A stretch of DNA of 64,000 nucleotides, taken from positions 28,216,669 through 28,280,668 of the forward strand of contig CM056556.1 in the NCBI GenBank assembly GCA_029721515.1, read 5' to 3'. Below are positions 1 to 12,411 of the stretch, in pieces. Position 1 is the stretch's first letter. Each line of letters starts with the position of its first letter. A program made the translations under genes and the position numbers. Below the pieces are notes generated by a model. That model saw nothing but the letters and a program-made list of their open reading frames with translations. It was not told where the DNA came from and did no database searches. This DNA is from Synanceia verrucosa. Taxonomy: Eukaryota > Chordata > Actinopteri > Perciformes > Synanceiidae.

Positions 1-1204
1 GCCTTTTAACCAGAAGTTAATTAGTCTTTTCATTATCCATGAATGACTTAATTGATTAACGAGACATGTTAATGGCTTTATCTGTAAACAGCCTTTCATT
101 TGCTTTCAGTGTCGTCCTCTTCAGCTCCTCTCGTCTCTCTCGCATTATAACCCAGACAAGTTTTCCAACACATTAAGCCTTGAACTCAGAGAAAGACGCA
201 AGAGGCTTGTTTAGAGATTCTCAGGGTGTTTCAATTAAAAGTCTCTTTCTGCAGCTCACATCGAACCTACTTCGGTCTTAGCTCATTTCCACAGACCATA
301 GTCTTCTCCTGATCCACTTGTGCCCTCACCCTTTCTTTAGAGTGGCAGGAGGAATGGCCCTGTCCCTCCTCCAGGGATCCCTTGTGGCCTGACAGCTCTC
401 ACAATAAGGGCCATTAAATACAATGAGAGAGAAAGACGGTGCTCTAATTTAAATCCCCTCCTCCTCTAGCTCTTTATATCATTATGGTATTAGTCGTGAG
501 CAAGACAGAAACACTGATAGAGGAGGGTGAGAAGAGAAAGCGATGGATGAATGGGGGACTTCAAAGTCCTGCAGCAGCGGCAGTACTTGAGGGGAATAAA
601 GAGGCCGGCTCTCTGCAGGCTTGTATGTATGGAGCTGTGGTGGCTTAGCCCGGCTTCTGGGGCCTTTACAAAAACCTTCATCACAAGAGGCAAACAGCAA
701 TAAGGTGACGTGGTTTCACTGCAGGTTTTACAGTGTTGAGTAAATCCTCCCACATTACAATGGAAAGATTTCTTTCAGAGTTCACATAAAGGAAAAATTG
801 GAGATATTTTATTTATTTATTTTTTATCACTGTGTCCAAAGGTTTCCTTTAATCAGTCTATAACTGTTATATGGTAGCACACCACTCATCAGATACAGAT
901 CAGATCAATGAGCTACATCACTTTGTCATGACCAATAGTTTATTATGGGCATGACTTATTCTGATAGGGTGGATGATTGATGGATGGATGGATGGAGAGA
1001 TGGAGCACTATCAGGCATATGGTGAAGTGCAGCAGGCTTGCCAGGCTAGTGGGCTTTTCATGATCTGCACTCTATCACAGGGATTAGGGGGGGACCACAC
1101 AGACATCAGACCACATCAGTCCTTTCTACCACAGCTTAGTTTGGTAATAATAATAATAATAATAATATTCATGTGACACCAAAGGTTAATGTTGATTTAA
1201 CCAT
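1..1204. other. Intergenic, no gene seen
   Basis: No ORF here has the look of a conserved protein. The first 250 bases are moderately AT-rich with several TAAT/ATTA cores, as in many conserved non-coding elements around developmental genes, but nothing in a single sequence can confirm conservation. A short (ATGG)n run lies near 972-994 and an (AAT)n run near 1146-1165. Confidence 0.4.
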
Positions 1205-3476
1205 GGGTAGGTCTAGTTCAGTATTGTTTGTTATAGTAGTTTGTTATAGTATAGTTCATTATACTTTAGTATAGCATAGTATAGTTTAGTTTGTTATAGC
1301 ATAGTTCAGTATGGTATAGCATAGTATAGTATAGTTTGTTATAGTATAGTTTGTTATAACATAGTTAAGTATGGTATAGTATAGTATAGTATAGTTTGTT
1401 ATAACATAGTTCAGTATGGTATAGTGTAGTATAGTATAGTTTGTTATTGTATAGTTCAGTATAGTATAGTATAGTATAGCATAGCCCATGACCCTATGAG
1501 GATAAGCGGTAGAAAATGGATGTATAGTATAGCATAGTTTGTTATAGAAGTTTGCTATAGTATAGTTCAGTATAGTTTAATATAGTATAGTATAGTGTAG
1601 TTTTGTATAGTAGAGTTCAGTATGGTATAGTAAAATATAGTATAGTATAGTATAGTATAGTTTTGTATAGTGTAGTATAGTATAGTACTGTATAGTATAA
1701 TATGGTTTTGTATTGTATAGTACAGTACAGTACAGTATAGTATAGTTTTGTATAGTATAGTATAGTACAATACAGTATAATATGGTTTTGTATAGTATAG
1801 TACAGTACAGTATAGTATAGTTTTGTATAGTATAGTGTCACAGCCTCTCCTCTGTTTGCAGGGGTGTTTCGTCCTGCAGACAGAGGAGGATCTTGCTAAT
1901 TGGAGCCACCTGGGCTCAGTATAAAAGCAGGCTCCTGACTAATCTGGCTCTCTCTCCCTCTGCCCACAGGTAACACTTGGTTTGTTTGGTTGCAGTTTTC
2001 TTTTACTTTCATTTCATTCATAATCACACATACAGATTCACTCACACATGCACCTTGCATTCACCATACATGGTTAACATAGTCACATCCCATACTCGTT
2101 ATTATTGTTTGAATTTAAAATATATGTTGCAATAAAATCATGAAATTGGCCTCAACTGTCCATGTCTCCTCATATTTGCCACAGGGTTTGAGCTGGCCTG
2201 TGACAATAGTATAGTATAATATGGTTTTGTATAGTATAGTATAGTATAGTATAGTTTTGTATAGTATAGTATAGTACAGTACAGTACAGTATAGTATAGT
2301 TTTGTATAGTATAGTATAGTACAGTATAGTATAATATGGTTTTGTATAGTATAGTACAGTACAGTATAGTATAGTATAGTAAAGTATAGTACAGTACAGT
2401 ACAGTATAGTATAGTTTTGTATAGTATAGTACAGTATAGTATAATATGGCTTTGTATAGTATAGTACAGTACAGTATAGTATAGTATAGTTTTGTATAGT
2501 ATAGTACAGTATAGTATAATATGGTTTTGTATAGTACAGTACAGTACAGTACAGTATAGTATAGTTTTGTATAGTATAGTACAGTATAGTATAATATGGC
2601 TTTGTATAGTATAGTACAGTACAGTATAGTATAGTATAGTTTTGTATAGTATAGTTTTGTATAGTATAGTACAGTATAGTATAATATGGTTTTGTAAAGT
2701 ATAGTACAGTACAGTGTAGTACACTTCAGTAAAGTATAGTACAGTATAGTATAGTATCCTTCAGTAAAGTATAGTACAGTACAGTGTAGTACACTTCAGT
2801 AAAGTATAGTACAGTATAGTATAGTACACTTCAGTAAAGTATAGTACAGTATAGTATAGTATCCTTCAGTAAAGTATAGTACAGTATAGTATAGTATAGT
2901 ATAGTTTTGTATAGTATAGTACAGTATAGTATAATATGGTTTTGTATAGTACAGTACAGTACAGTATAGTATAGTATAGTTTTGTATAGTATAGTACAGT
3001 ATAGTATAATATGGTTTTGTATAGTACAGTACAGTACAGTATAGTATAGTATAGTTTTGTATAGTATAGTATAGTACAGTACAGTATAGTATAGTTTTGT
3101 ATAGTATAGTATAGTACAGTATAGTATAATATGGTTTTGTATAGTACAGTACAGTACAGTATAGTATAGTATAGTTTTGTATAGTATAGTATAGTACAGT
3201 ACAGTATAGTATAGTTTTGTATAGTATAGTATAGTACACTATAGTATAATATGGTTTTGTGTAGTATAGTACAGTACAGTATAGTATAGTATAGTATAGT
3301 TTTGTATAGTATAGTATAGTACAGTATAGTATAATATAGTTTTGTATAGTATAGTATAGTTTTGTATAGTATAGTATAGTATAGTTTTGTATAGCATAGT
3401 ATAGTACACTATAGTACAGTATAGTATAGTATAGTTTGTTATAGTAAATTTTGGCATAGTACAGTACAGTGTAGTA
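1205..3476. repeat. ATAGT pentanucleotide satellite-like array
   Basis: A long array of the 5-bp unit ATAGT (TATAG) with recurrent variants ACAGT and TTTGT, giving a semi-regular higher pattern of ATAGT blocks separated by TTTTGT. It is interrupted by the LTR at 1836-2205 and ends at the TA-flanked element starting at 3479. The 5-bp period keeps all frames on one strand open, producing long tyrosine/threonine/isoleucine/leucine-rich spurious ORFs that are not genes. Confidence 0.95.
1836..2205 (+). mobile_element. Solo LTR inside the pentamer array
   Basis: A 370-bp unique block begins TGTCACAG and ends CTGTGACA, the TG...CA inverted ends of an LTR. ATAG directly precedes it and directly follows it, consistent with a 4-bp target duplication, although the array itself is made of that motif. 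Inside are a TATA-like TATAAAA at 1920-1926 and a polyadenylation signal AATAAA at 2131-2136, in the order expected of U3-R-U5. No internal retroviral or gag-pol sequence is present, so this is a recombined solo LTR of gypsy or BEL type (family not assigned). Confidence 0.75.
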
Positions 3477-3478
3477 TA

Positions 3479-4004
3479 CAGCTCTGGAAAAAATAAGAGA
3501 CCACTCTAACAAATGTAAACATCTCTCATGTCATCTATGGCAGCCAGTCCATTCCAGTGTTTGTTCCACTCAAACATAAGCCTTCTCATTCTACTTAATG
3601 AGACACTGATCAGGTGATCACCTGAATGAAAGCTTATTTTATGAGGAAGATTATAAAAATCACTGCTGTGATTAGAAATTGAGATTATCCCATCAAGAAT
3701 TATTTCTAAACTCTCCCTAAGTTAAAATATTAGTGTTGTGTTGTTTAAAAATGAATGTGTTTTGTGTTTTCTTTGCATTATTTGAGGTCCGAAAACACTG
3801 CATCTTTTTTTGTTATTCTGACCAGTTGTCATCTTCTGCCAATAGATGCTGTAAATGGCAATATTTTAATTTCAAATTTGAGAGAAATGTTGCCAGCGCT
3901 TTATAGAATGAAATAAAAGTGTTCATTTTACTCAAACCTCACATACCAATAAATAGTCAAACCAGCAAAACTAATCATTTTGCAGTTACTTTTTTCCAGA
4001 GCTG
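3479..4004. mobile_element. TA-flanked MITE, Tc1/mariner-type
   Basis: The 526-bp segment starts CAGCTCTGGAAAAAA and ends with its near inverse (TTTTTTCCAGAGCTG), and TA sits on both sides (3477-3478 and 4005-4006). Terminal inverted repeats with TA duplications are the hallmark of Tc1/mariner elements. No transposase ORF is present, so it is non-autonomous. The left end abuts the pentamer array, which offers a TA in every unit. Confidence 0.75.
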
Positions 4005-6527
4005 TAGTTTAATTCTTGCATGTTGGAGCACAGAAGCACCTGGAGCTCTTGTTTCTCAACAGACCAGCATGAAATCAGCCTTTAACTCAGCGATCACTCT
4101 CTGAGAGCTGCTAATGCTCATGGTAAAGTGACACCATTACTGTCTGGTTGAGAGGCTGAACTAAAGCCAGTCCACTGGCTGCTGACTGTCCAACAGCTGT
4201 GTGTGTGTGTGTGCGTGTGTGTGTGTGTGTGTGTGTGGGGCACGTGAACACGTCTAGAAATAACATTGATTAGCATGATCTTTTCTCTTTTGTGTTTGGC
4301 CCCAGGCTCTCAGAGCAGCCATGTATGACAGATATGCTTGATTGTGAGCAGATCAGAGCAGATCTGTGAGGTGAACGCCTTCAGAGAAACCTCTCATTCA
4401 TCTCACAGTACACACTCTCAAAGGAGCCTTGATATGGAAGAAATGGGGATATCCTCCTGGCTGTTCCTTTATTCTAGTGTGTGTGTGTGTGTGTGTGTGT
4501 GTTTGTGTGTGTGTGTTGTTCTACGTGGGCTGCTGACTTCAGTCCATGTGAAATTATCAAACAAAGCTGAAATAGGAAGTAGAATGAATAGGTGTCACGC
4601 TGGGCACCATGACCATAATCTGGTGTGTGTGTGTGTGTGTGTGTGTGTCTCCTATTTTGTGCATATTCACTGTCTGAGAAGGAATAGCTCGACACAGTTT
4701 TCAAACAGGAAATGAAAATGTTTTGTCCTTTTCTTTCTGTGCAGTGTTGAACTCAGCCTTTCTTCCTCAGTGATAATACGATAATAGCTGCTCTGCTTGT
4801 ACTAACATGTAAAATGAAAAGAGTGTGTTTTTCTCAGAATGGTTATTTAAATGAGTAATTTGAGCCATTTGAATATCTTCAGTCTGAAAATGTACTTTAA
4901 CTTCTGCTCACAGGATGCTGTGCATGCTGTGAAAACATGCTTCAATAAAACTGGTGCTTTCAAAATAAAGCTGGATAAAATACATCAACACCTTTTGGCA
5001 TTTATCAAAAAGTACTTTTATTCTAACTATAGCAGTTCGTTAGGAGCAATATGTGGAACATGGTGGATATTCACTTTAAAATTCTTTATCCTTTCATCCT
5101 TTTTATCACAAAGATTTCCTCCAGACAAGTTTGAAGATACAAAAACACATCAACACAATGTTTCACATCAGACCTGTTTAACATGTATATTCATTGTTAT
5201 TAATTATAATTATTATATTATATCACATCATATCATATTATATGCAGTTGAAAGTGAGAATATTCAGCGGATGAATATGAAAACTTTTTTTCTGTTTTTG
5301 GTTATGAATCACCTGCATTAGAGGAATGGAGTCACAGTGACAGTTGGGGGTTCAGTGAGTTGCTCAAGGGCACTTCAGCAGTGCCCAGGAGGAGGAACCG
5401 GCACCTCTCCAGCTACCAGTCCACTTTCCAGACTTGGACTTGGACCTGGACTTGAAGCAGGGACCCTCTGGCTCCCAGTCAGAGTCACTACAGACTGAGC
5501 TCCTGCTGGCTATTGGTTCACTCCTCCTTAAGTTCTTCTCTACGTCTGAAAACATTACAGTTTAACTCAGGAAGTAACACTGCTGCCCTCAGGCTCCTCA
5601 ATCACTGACTGATCATCAGTTTAAACCACATCGATGCTTCAACTTCAATATACCTAACTCCAACTTCTAAAACTGATACTTTTCACATTTCAGCTACGGT
5701 ATTGCACAAACTCTCTGCCTTTTGAACACAGTGCTCACTTTAGTTTGTATTTCTTTTATTTTATTTGCTTTGGTGTATTTAGTTAAGTTTATTATAGTTT
5801 ATAGTTTTTCCAGTTTAGTTTTCTCACAAAGAAAGGATGGAAGGTTTCTACTGGAAGGTGGTGGTGTTTAAATGAATCGGTGCTGGTCTGGTCTGGTCAC
5901 TTTATGGGAAGGATGCAGTGTTTTTTGAGCATGACCCATACCAGGGACAAGACATCAGCATATCCCAGATTTTCAGTTATTTTTCCAATAACCAGGTCCT
6001 AAAATTCATGGAAGGAAGCTGCACCAAATTAAAGGAATCTGCTTATGACCACCGGACATAGTTTTCTACCCACTGAGCCACTGTTAGTGTCACTAGAAAG
6101 ACCTTCAGTGGTCAGTTTAAAATTCATTTTATCCACAGTGCGGTGAGAACAAAACAGGAAAACTTACTGGTCAGACATATTACTGTTTTATTTGCAATGA
6201 TCGATTTACCAGAACCTACTCATTAAATACTGTATTCTTTCATGAGATGGTTGAAATATTCATTATTCATGGTATTTTCTATTCAGTCAGCCTCGCTGTG
6301 AGCACCACAATTACAGGCCTAACATTGACTTTCTTCAACACTGATTGACTTCAACAGAAGTTAGTGGGCCACTAACACAACAAAATCCACCAGATGTGCT
6401 CAGTTTGATTTATTTCTGTTTCCCATAGCTGGGCAGCAGATCCCTGACTGGGATGGATCTGACCGGATTATCTGTTTCCTGCCCCGACACAAAGCTGTCC
6501 ACCAGGAAACTACATCAAACCACACAT

Positions 6528-6528
<1 letters not shown>
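4005..6528. other. Intergenic with GT microsatellites and repeat debris
   Basis: No convincing gene. (GT)n tracts lie at about 4198-4238, 4477-4516 and 4622-4648. Around 5335-5560 is a segment resembling a dispersed teleost repeat (TTGCTCAAGGGCACTTCAG core). The ORF spanning 4851-5321 has no recognisable domain and is AT-rich, so it is treated as chance. Confidence 0.4.

Positions 6529-6530
<2 letters not shown>

Positions 6531-6571
<41 letters not shown>
6531..6571. repeat. (TG)n microsatellite
   Basis: About 20 TG dinucleotides in an uninterrupted run. Confidence 0.95.
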
Positions 6572-6574
<3 letters not shown>

Positions 6575-6820
6575 AGCAGCCGGGGTAAAGGGCCCAAAGC
6601 CAACAAAGCAGCAGCAGAGAGAAGCAGCAGGAAGCTGACTAGTCACTTCATCCTGCCTCTGTGAGCAGACGGGGGATCAAGGCAGCAGGTTGAAGTTAAA
6701 ACCAAAGGTTGAACCAGGGATTATTCCAGAGTGGGGAGGCTTCAGCCTCTATGCTGATTACAATTTCTTTTTCTATTTTTGACAAATTAAATTTTTTATT
6801 ATTTTATATATATTGCAGTA

Positions 6821-7308
6821 TGTTATGTGGTACGTAGAGTATGCTGGGTGTGGATGTGTCGTCCCCCCCCTCTCTATTTCCTTCAAGGTTTCTGGTGCCA
6901 GTGATTGCAGAGTGAGCACTCTGCTCAGCTCTTCCCCCTGTATAAAAGCCCAGAGAGGAAGCTGGAGGCTCTTTCTCTGCCTATTGACAGCTGACTATTT
7001 GTGCTGCTGTGAGTCAATTTTCTGAGGTTTGCACCTTTTGTGCCTAAAAAGGAGGGTGATGGTTGGGTACCCCTTCAGTTTACCTGGAAGGTGGGGTTTT
7101 AGTTAGCTGCTGTTAGTTTTGTTGCTTTGGGTTCTTTGTCCTTACGGTGCAGCCTCTGCCTTTTGTGCAGGCTCGTTTTCAGTTTATTGTCCTGTGTTTG
7201 TTTTATTATCAATAAACCTTAACTTCTGTTGCTAATCAGTGTTTCTCACTCTTCCTTCAGCCCACTTAACATCAGTTATTACTCCCTGTCACCCGCTGGG
7301 ACGTAACA
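6821..7308 (+). mobile_element. Solo LTR with 5-bp target duplication
   Basis: The 488-bp block begins TGTTATGT and ends ACGTAACA, imperfect inverse ends. It is flanked by CAGTA at 6816-6820 and again at 7309-7313, a clean 5-bp target duplication typical of gypsy-type LTR insertions. A TATA box (TATAAAAG, about 6941) and an AATAAA signal (about 7212) sit in the expected order. No internal coding region accompanies it. Confidence 0.85.
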
Positions 7309-7689
7309 CAGTACAAGTGAATTGAGTTATATAAGAGATGGAGTGCAGTGTTCATTTTATTTTATATATGTATACTGCATGTGTGTACTGTACAGTAACT
7401 ATCTGTATCATTTCCTTTACTTTAACTGGACTCACTGAGTTCCCTTCTCTTCACCATGTTGAACAGGAGTGAGGAATTTAAACTGAATTCACTGGAATTC
7501 ACTAAGAAGTCAGAAATGAATCCAGAATAACAAACAACCACTAAAACATATTTTTCTGTTCAGGAATGACAGGAAATAACTGCAATTTATCTCAAACAAT
7601 AAAAAATAAGAATGCGATTTGATATTTCTTCTGCTTTTTTTGTAAAAATTCCTGGATAACAACAATAATTATATTTTAGCATTATAGAT

Positions 7690-9110
7690 ATCATTTTGAC
7701 CAACTTGCGGCCACAGTTCCAGTCGGCCATCTCAACAATGGAGGCATGGAACATGGCCCATTCAGACTCAGTGTCCCCCGCCTCCCCCAGGACGAGGTTG
7801 AAGTTCTGCTGGAGGTGGGAGTTAAAACTCCTTCTGACAGGGGGCTCTGCCCATCGCTCCCAGGAGACCCTCACAGTACATTTGGGTCTGCCAGGTCATA
7901 CCGGCATCTTCCCCCACCATTGGAGCCAACACCCCACAAGGTGGTGATCGGTTGACAGCTCCGCCCCTCTCTTCACCCAAGTGTCCAAAACGTGGCCGCA
8001 AGTCCAGTGACACGACCACAAAGTTGATGATGGAATTGCGGTCTAGGGTGTCCTGGTGCATACGCACAAACAACAGTCAGGACCCTCTTGTCCACCGGGG
8101 TAAAACCCAATGTACAGGCACTGAGCCGGAAAGCAAAAAGTGTGCCCACACCTGGCAACTCCAGAGTGGAATAGAGTCCAATCCCTCTCCAGAGGACTGG
8201 TACCATAGCCCAGGCCCTTGGGACACACAAACCCCTCCACCATGATAAGGTGATGCTCAAAGAGGAGGGGTCGCACCGGGCCTTTTTGGCCTGTGGGACT
8301 CTGGAAGCAGCTGATGGCTACCAACAGGCCAAGCGGAATGCAGCTTTGGTGGTCACTGAGGCAAAAACTCAGATGTGGGAAGAGTTCAGTGAGGCCATGG
8401 AAAATTACTTCCGGACAGCTTCGAGGAAATGCTGATTCAACATCCGGCATCTCAGGAGCGTGAGGCAGTGCACCATCGACACTGTATGGTGGGGAGAATA
8501 CTTCAAAGACCTCCTCAGTTCCACCTTCACGCCTTCCAATGAGGAGGCAGAGTCTGGGAAACCCAAGGCTGGCTCTCCTATCTCTGGGGAGGAGGTCACC
8601 AAGGTGGTTAAAAAGCTCTTAGGTGGCAGGGCCCTGGCAGTGGATCCGCCTGGAGTTCCTAAAGGCTCTTGATGTTGTGGGACTGTCATGGCTGACAGTG
8701 TCTCTGCAACATCGCGTGGACATCGGGTACACTGCCTCTGGATTGGCAGACCGGGTTGGAGGTTCTCTTTTTTTAAGGGGGACCGGAGGCTGTGTTCCAA
8801 CTACAGGGGGATCACACTCCTCAGCCTCCCTGGTAAGGTCTATTTAGGGGTTCTGGAGAGGAGGGTCCGTCGGGAAGTCAAATCTCAGATTCAGGAAGAG
8901 CAGTGTGGTTTTCATCCTGGCCGTGGAACAGTGGACCAACTCTACACCCTCAGCAGGGTCCTGGAGGGTTCATGGGAGTTCACCCAACCAGTCTACATGT
9001 GTTTTGTGGCTTTAGAAAAGGCATTCGACCGCGTCCCTCGGGGAGTCCTGTGGGGGGGTGCTCTGGGAGTATGGGGTACCAGAGCCCTTGTTACCCTTGT
9101 TATGTATAGA
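7690..9110 (+). mobile_element. LINE fragment with inverted 5' half (EN antisense, RT sense)
   Basis: The + strand from about 8243 encodes decayed reverse-transcriptase segments: an AFLACGTLEAADGYQQAKRNA-like connector near 8275-8340, NYRGITLLSLPGKVY near 8797-8845, and EEQCGFHPGRGTVDQLYTLS then a KAFDRVPRGVLWG block near 8895-9055. The stretch 7690-8240 is antisense: its minus strand reads an AP-endonuclease motif (VLTVVCAYAP, near 8050-8080) followed by SEWAMFHASIVE (near 7730-7765). In the intact element these precede the RT. Frameshifts and stops show it is dead. The 3' end is missing. Clade not assigned. Confidence 0.85.
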
Positions 9111-10713
9111 CTCATTTTAACTCATTAACTTTTAACTCATTTTATTTCAACACATTAATAAAAAAGTGCTGTTCATTTTGAAGCATCATTAGTTTTAGAC
9201 AAATCTTTTAGTGTTTCCTTCCTGCTCTGGAAATGAAGTTTTAACAGAATGAAGGTTATTATCTACATCACTAACAGAGGAGCAATGTCTCTGTCTGGGA
9301 TTTGAACCTCCAACCTGTCAACTGGTTTAAGAAGATGACTTAGATAAGGCCTCTGTATTGTGTATTAATGTGTGGCCTATTTATTTATCTTAATCGTTTC
9401 AGTGTTGTAGGTCAGCTGTATTAGCACCACTCAGCCGGGACCATTTCTTGAGTCTATTCCAACTGATTCTAATATTTCATTTTGATGAGGAGTGTTGTCA
9501 TTTCTCATGAAAGCTGATGAACTTCTGTTGAAATCTGTTGCTAAATCAGTAAATGTGAAAGGCATTATCTTCACTAAAAGTTGTAATAATTGAGTGTTTC
9601 TGTTGCTGTAACAAAGGGGAGATGTAGCGGTGTCTGCTGTGTTCACATGCCATCACATGAATGATCTGAATGTGTAAACAGCAGCACACTGACTGTTCTG
9701 TGTGCTGATCCTTGTGAGAACGCTTGTCCCTCAGCATCATGCATATATAAGCCTACAATACACTTTGAATTACAGCACTGTTCCTGTGCTCTCCGTCACA
9801 CACAGCCGCTCTGAAAAGGCACAGTCCTTTTTCCCAGTTATGCAAATAACATCAGCCTTAAAACGGTTTGAGTGAGAATTAAATGTGAATTAAATGAGGC
9901 TTGGCTCTTTTCTTTCCATTCTCTCTGAATAAGGCAAAGTCCCGTCACCATGGGAAATCCCCACGCCGTTGCCATGCCTGTTATGGGACTGACAAGACGA
10001 GAAGTGACATAAATACCGTGGCTGGCGTTCAATCCAATTATGTGGCGTGGCCCGCCTCAATACCTGCTCACCATGCAGCGCTGCGCTGGCGTCCTTGTAT
10101 TCAGCCTGCCTCAGGAATAAGACTGGCTGTATTCATGTCTGAGCTCAGCACTAACCTTGCTCTCTTCACCTCAGCTACCTCCGAGTCTCTGCCCTCAACC
10201 CTCCGCTCAGCTCATCAGCTCACTTTAATACAGGCCTGTGGACGAGCTGCGTCCCCAGGCCCTCTAAATGAAAACACAACCCCCTCTGAACTCTCCAAAA
10301 GGCCACAGCGAGCACTGCCAGTGAAAGGCTATACGAATATAGAGCAGCACCAGGACAGGAAGTGTAAAAATAACTGCTACTACATCCAGACCTATAATGA
10401 TAACATTATGACTTTCATTAGGCAGCCCTGGGACTCCATGTGGTTTTAATGGAGGACTAAAGACCCCAAAGTCCCTGTGATCCAGCTCTGATCAGCTAGG
10501 ATCTCACTGATAAACATATGGTTGATAGCAAGTGCTATGAGAAATTAAACCAGGTTTTATTTTCTTACCATGCCAGACTATCTTTATTCTGACTTCATGC
10601 TTCTGTTCTACTGGCTCAGTGATATCCACCACACACAGCTGGCTGCTGGTGAACATGATGACGTGTGGATTAGACACTGAACACACTGAACACGTGTGCA
10701 ATAACATCAAATC
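9111..10713. other. Intergenic; possible conserved non-coding block
   Basis: No gene recognised. The part at about 9830-10070 is not repeat-like. It contains a TTATGCAAATAA octamer-type motif and several balanced-GC words, and it looks like candidate regulatory DNA upstream of the homeobox gene. The ORF at 9901-10449 has no domain signature and is not called. Confidence 0.3.
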
Positions 10714-11283
10714 TCAGTGGTCCAGCCTCAGTGGTCCAGCCTCAGTGGTCCAGTGGTCCAATCCCAGTGGTCCAGCCTCAGTGGTCCAGTGTCAGTGGTC
10801 CAATGTCAGTGGTCCAGCCTCAGTGGTCCAGTGTCAGTGGTCCAATCCCAGTGGTCCAGCCTCAGTGGTCCAGTGTCAGTGGTCCAGTGTGGTCCAGTGT
10901 CAGTGGTCCAATCCCAGTGGTCCAGCCTCAGTGGTCCAGTGTCAGTGGTCCAATCCCAATGGTCCAGCCTCAGCGGTCAAGTCAGTGGTCCAATCCCAGT
11001 GGTCCAGCCTCAGCGGTCCAGTGTCAGTGGTCCAATCCCAGTGGTCCAGCCTCAGCGGTCCAGTGTCAGTGGTCCAATCCCAGTGGTCCAGCCTCAGTGG
11101 TCCAGTGTCAGTGGTCCAATCCCAGTGGTCCAGCCTCAATGGTCCAGCGTCAGTGGTCCAATCCCAATGGTCCAGCGTCAGTGGTCCAGTGTCAGTGGTC
11201 CAGTGTCAGTGGTCCAGTGTGGTCCAGTGTCAGTGGTCCAGTGTGGTCCTGTCTCAGTGGTCCAGTGTGGTCCAGTGGTCCTC
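10714..11283. repeat. 14-bp minisatellite (AGTGGTCC core)
   Basis: About 40 copies of a 14-bp unit made of AGTGGTCC plus one of three 6-bp variants (AATCCC, AGCCTC, AGTGTC), with occasional shorter units. Because 14 is not a multiple of three, all three frames stay open, giving long serine/valine/glutamine/tryptophan ORFs that are artefacts. Confidence 0.95.
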
Positions 11284-12138
11284 TGACAGAACCAGAATTA
11301 AAAACTGGTCTTGACAACCAGCTGGGTCCCCCTCCATGTTTGGGCCCCAGAGCCCTTTTTAACCACCTGCATTAACAAGCTGCCAGGTGCCTTCAGGCTC
11401 CTGAGGGGCTGCAGGACGTTCTGGACTCTGGTGAGATTAGAGCAGAAGAAAGGGACTGTGAGCACAGCGATGTGCTGCTCTGAGCTCCATGACCAATCTG
11501 AGGAGGCTAGCTAGCAGCAGCAACATGGGCTCATCGCTGCGCTAGCTTTATGTTTACTGTATGAAGTTAATTTAACATGCCAGGGCTGATCTCACAGCCA
11601 GTACCAGGATTTACTGACGCCACTAACGTTAGCCAGAACTGAACCAAACTAGAGTGTCAACAAGAGGAAGCAGTGTTCCTTTGTCCTTTGTCCCTGGGCT
11701 TTTGTCCTGATGTTTAATGGAAAGTTAATATGGTTTTAAAGCTTGTTGCTGCACTGAAGGTCTCACTAATCCACTCTGTTCCACTGAGACAGGGACAGGA
11801 GACACATGTCCTTGCCCTCCCTGCTCATTTAGCCACTGCTGTGCCTCTGGTCAGTTAGCTGCTCATATGGAGCCAAAAAAAACTAACATCGCAGCTGAGT
11901 CTTTTGGTCTTTTACTGATGCTCAAAATTTATAAATTCAATGAATAAAAGTTAAAAAATCCTGCTCAGAATGTATTAGTTGTATTATGTTGCACAATGTA
12001 TTCATTCAGGCATCATGGTGTTTTTCTGTCTTCATAATGAACAGTTAAAAACTCTTCATCAGTAGAGTTTCATGTAAGGTAACAAATACACACCATTTGT
12101 AGGTTAGCTGCTACGACGGTAAGACTTCAATACAAAAC
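11284..12138. other. Intergenic, nothing recognised
   Basis: Plain non-coding sequence between two tandem arrays. No transposon ends, RNA gene or conserved ORF was found. Confidence 0.4.
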
Positions 12139-12159
12139 GTATTATATATATATATATAC

Positions 12160-12209
<50 letters not shown>

Positions 12210-12338
12210 CATATATATATATACATATATATGTATATATACACTGCATAGTGTATATACATATATATGTATATATACACTGTACGGTGTATATATACAT
12301 ATATATGTACGTATATATGTATATATACAGTTTCTTAT
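12139..12338. repeat. (TA)n tract with imperfect palindromes
   Basis: A TA-rich microsatellite with embedded ACATA/GTATA variants. Two inverted repeats are visible: arms around CACTGCATAGTG (about 12241-12254) and around CACTGTACGGTG (about 12279-12291), each extended by TATATA arms. Such DNA can extrude cruciforms and is unstable. Confidence 0.9.
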
Positions 12339-12411
12339 CACATTTCCTATCAGTGTTGAGTGTCGTCAAACACTGGAAGATTTAAACCATAAGTTTAATA
12401 TTTATGAATGA

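Noticed and set aside
1286..3512. Long minus-strand frames of up to 238 codons rich in Tyr, Thr, Ile and Leu
   Set aside because: They are translations of the ATAGT pentamer array; repeat period and unit content keep the frames open and there is no domain or codon-use signal.
4851..5321. 156-codon plus-strand frame
   Set aside because: AT-rich, no recognisable domain, no splice or promoter context; consistent with a chance frame.
9262..9345. tRNA-like GGGATTTGAACCTCCAACC word, a possible box B of a tRNA or SINE on the minus strand
   Set aside because: Only the T-arm-like part is present; no A box or cloverleaf could be drawn and no SINE tail was seen.
9901..10449. 182-codon plus-strand frame
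   Set aside because: No domain, low-complexity-free but family-free sequence within probable non-coding DNA; no supporting start context or exon structure.
10619..11375. Three overlapping plus-strand frames of about 190-230 codons (Ser/Val/Gln/Trp repeats)
   Set aside because: A 14-bp repeat without stops opens all three frames at once; not a protein gene.
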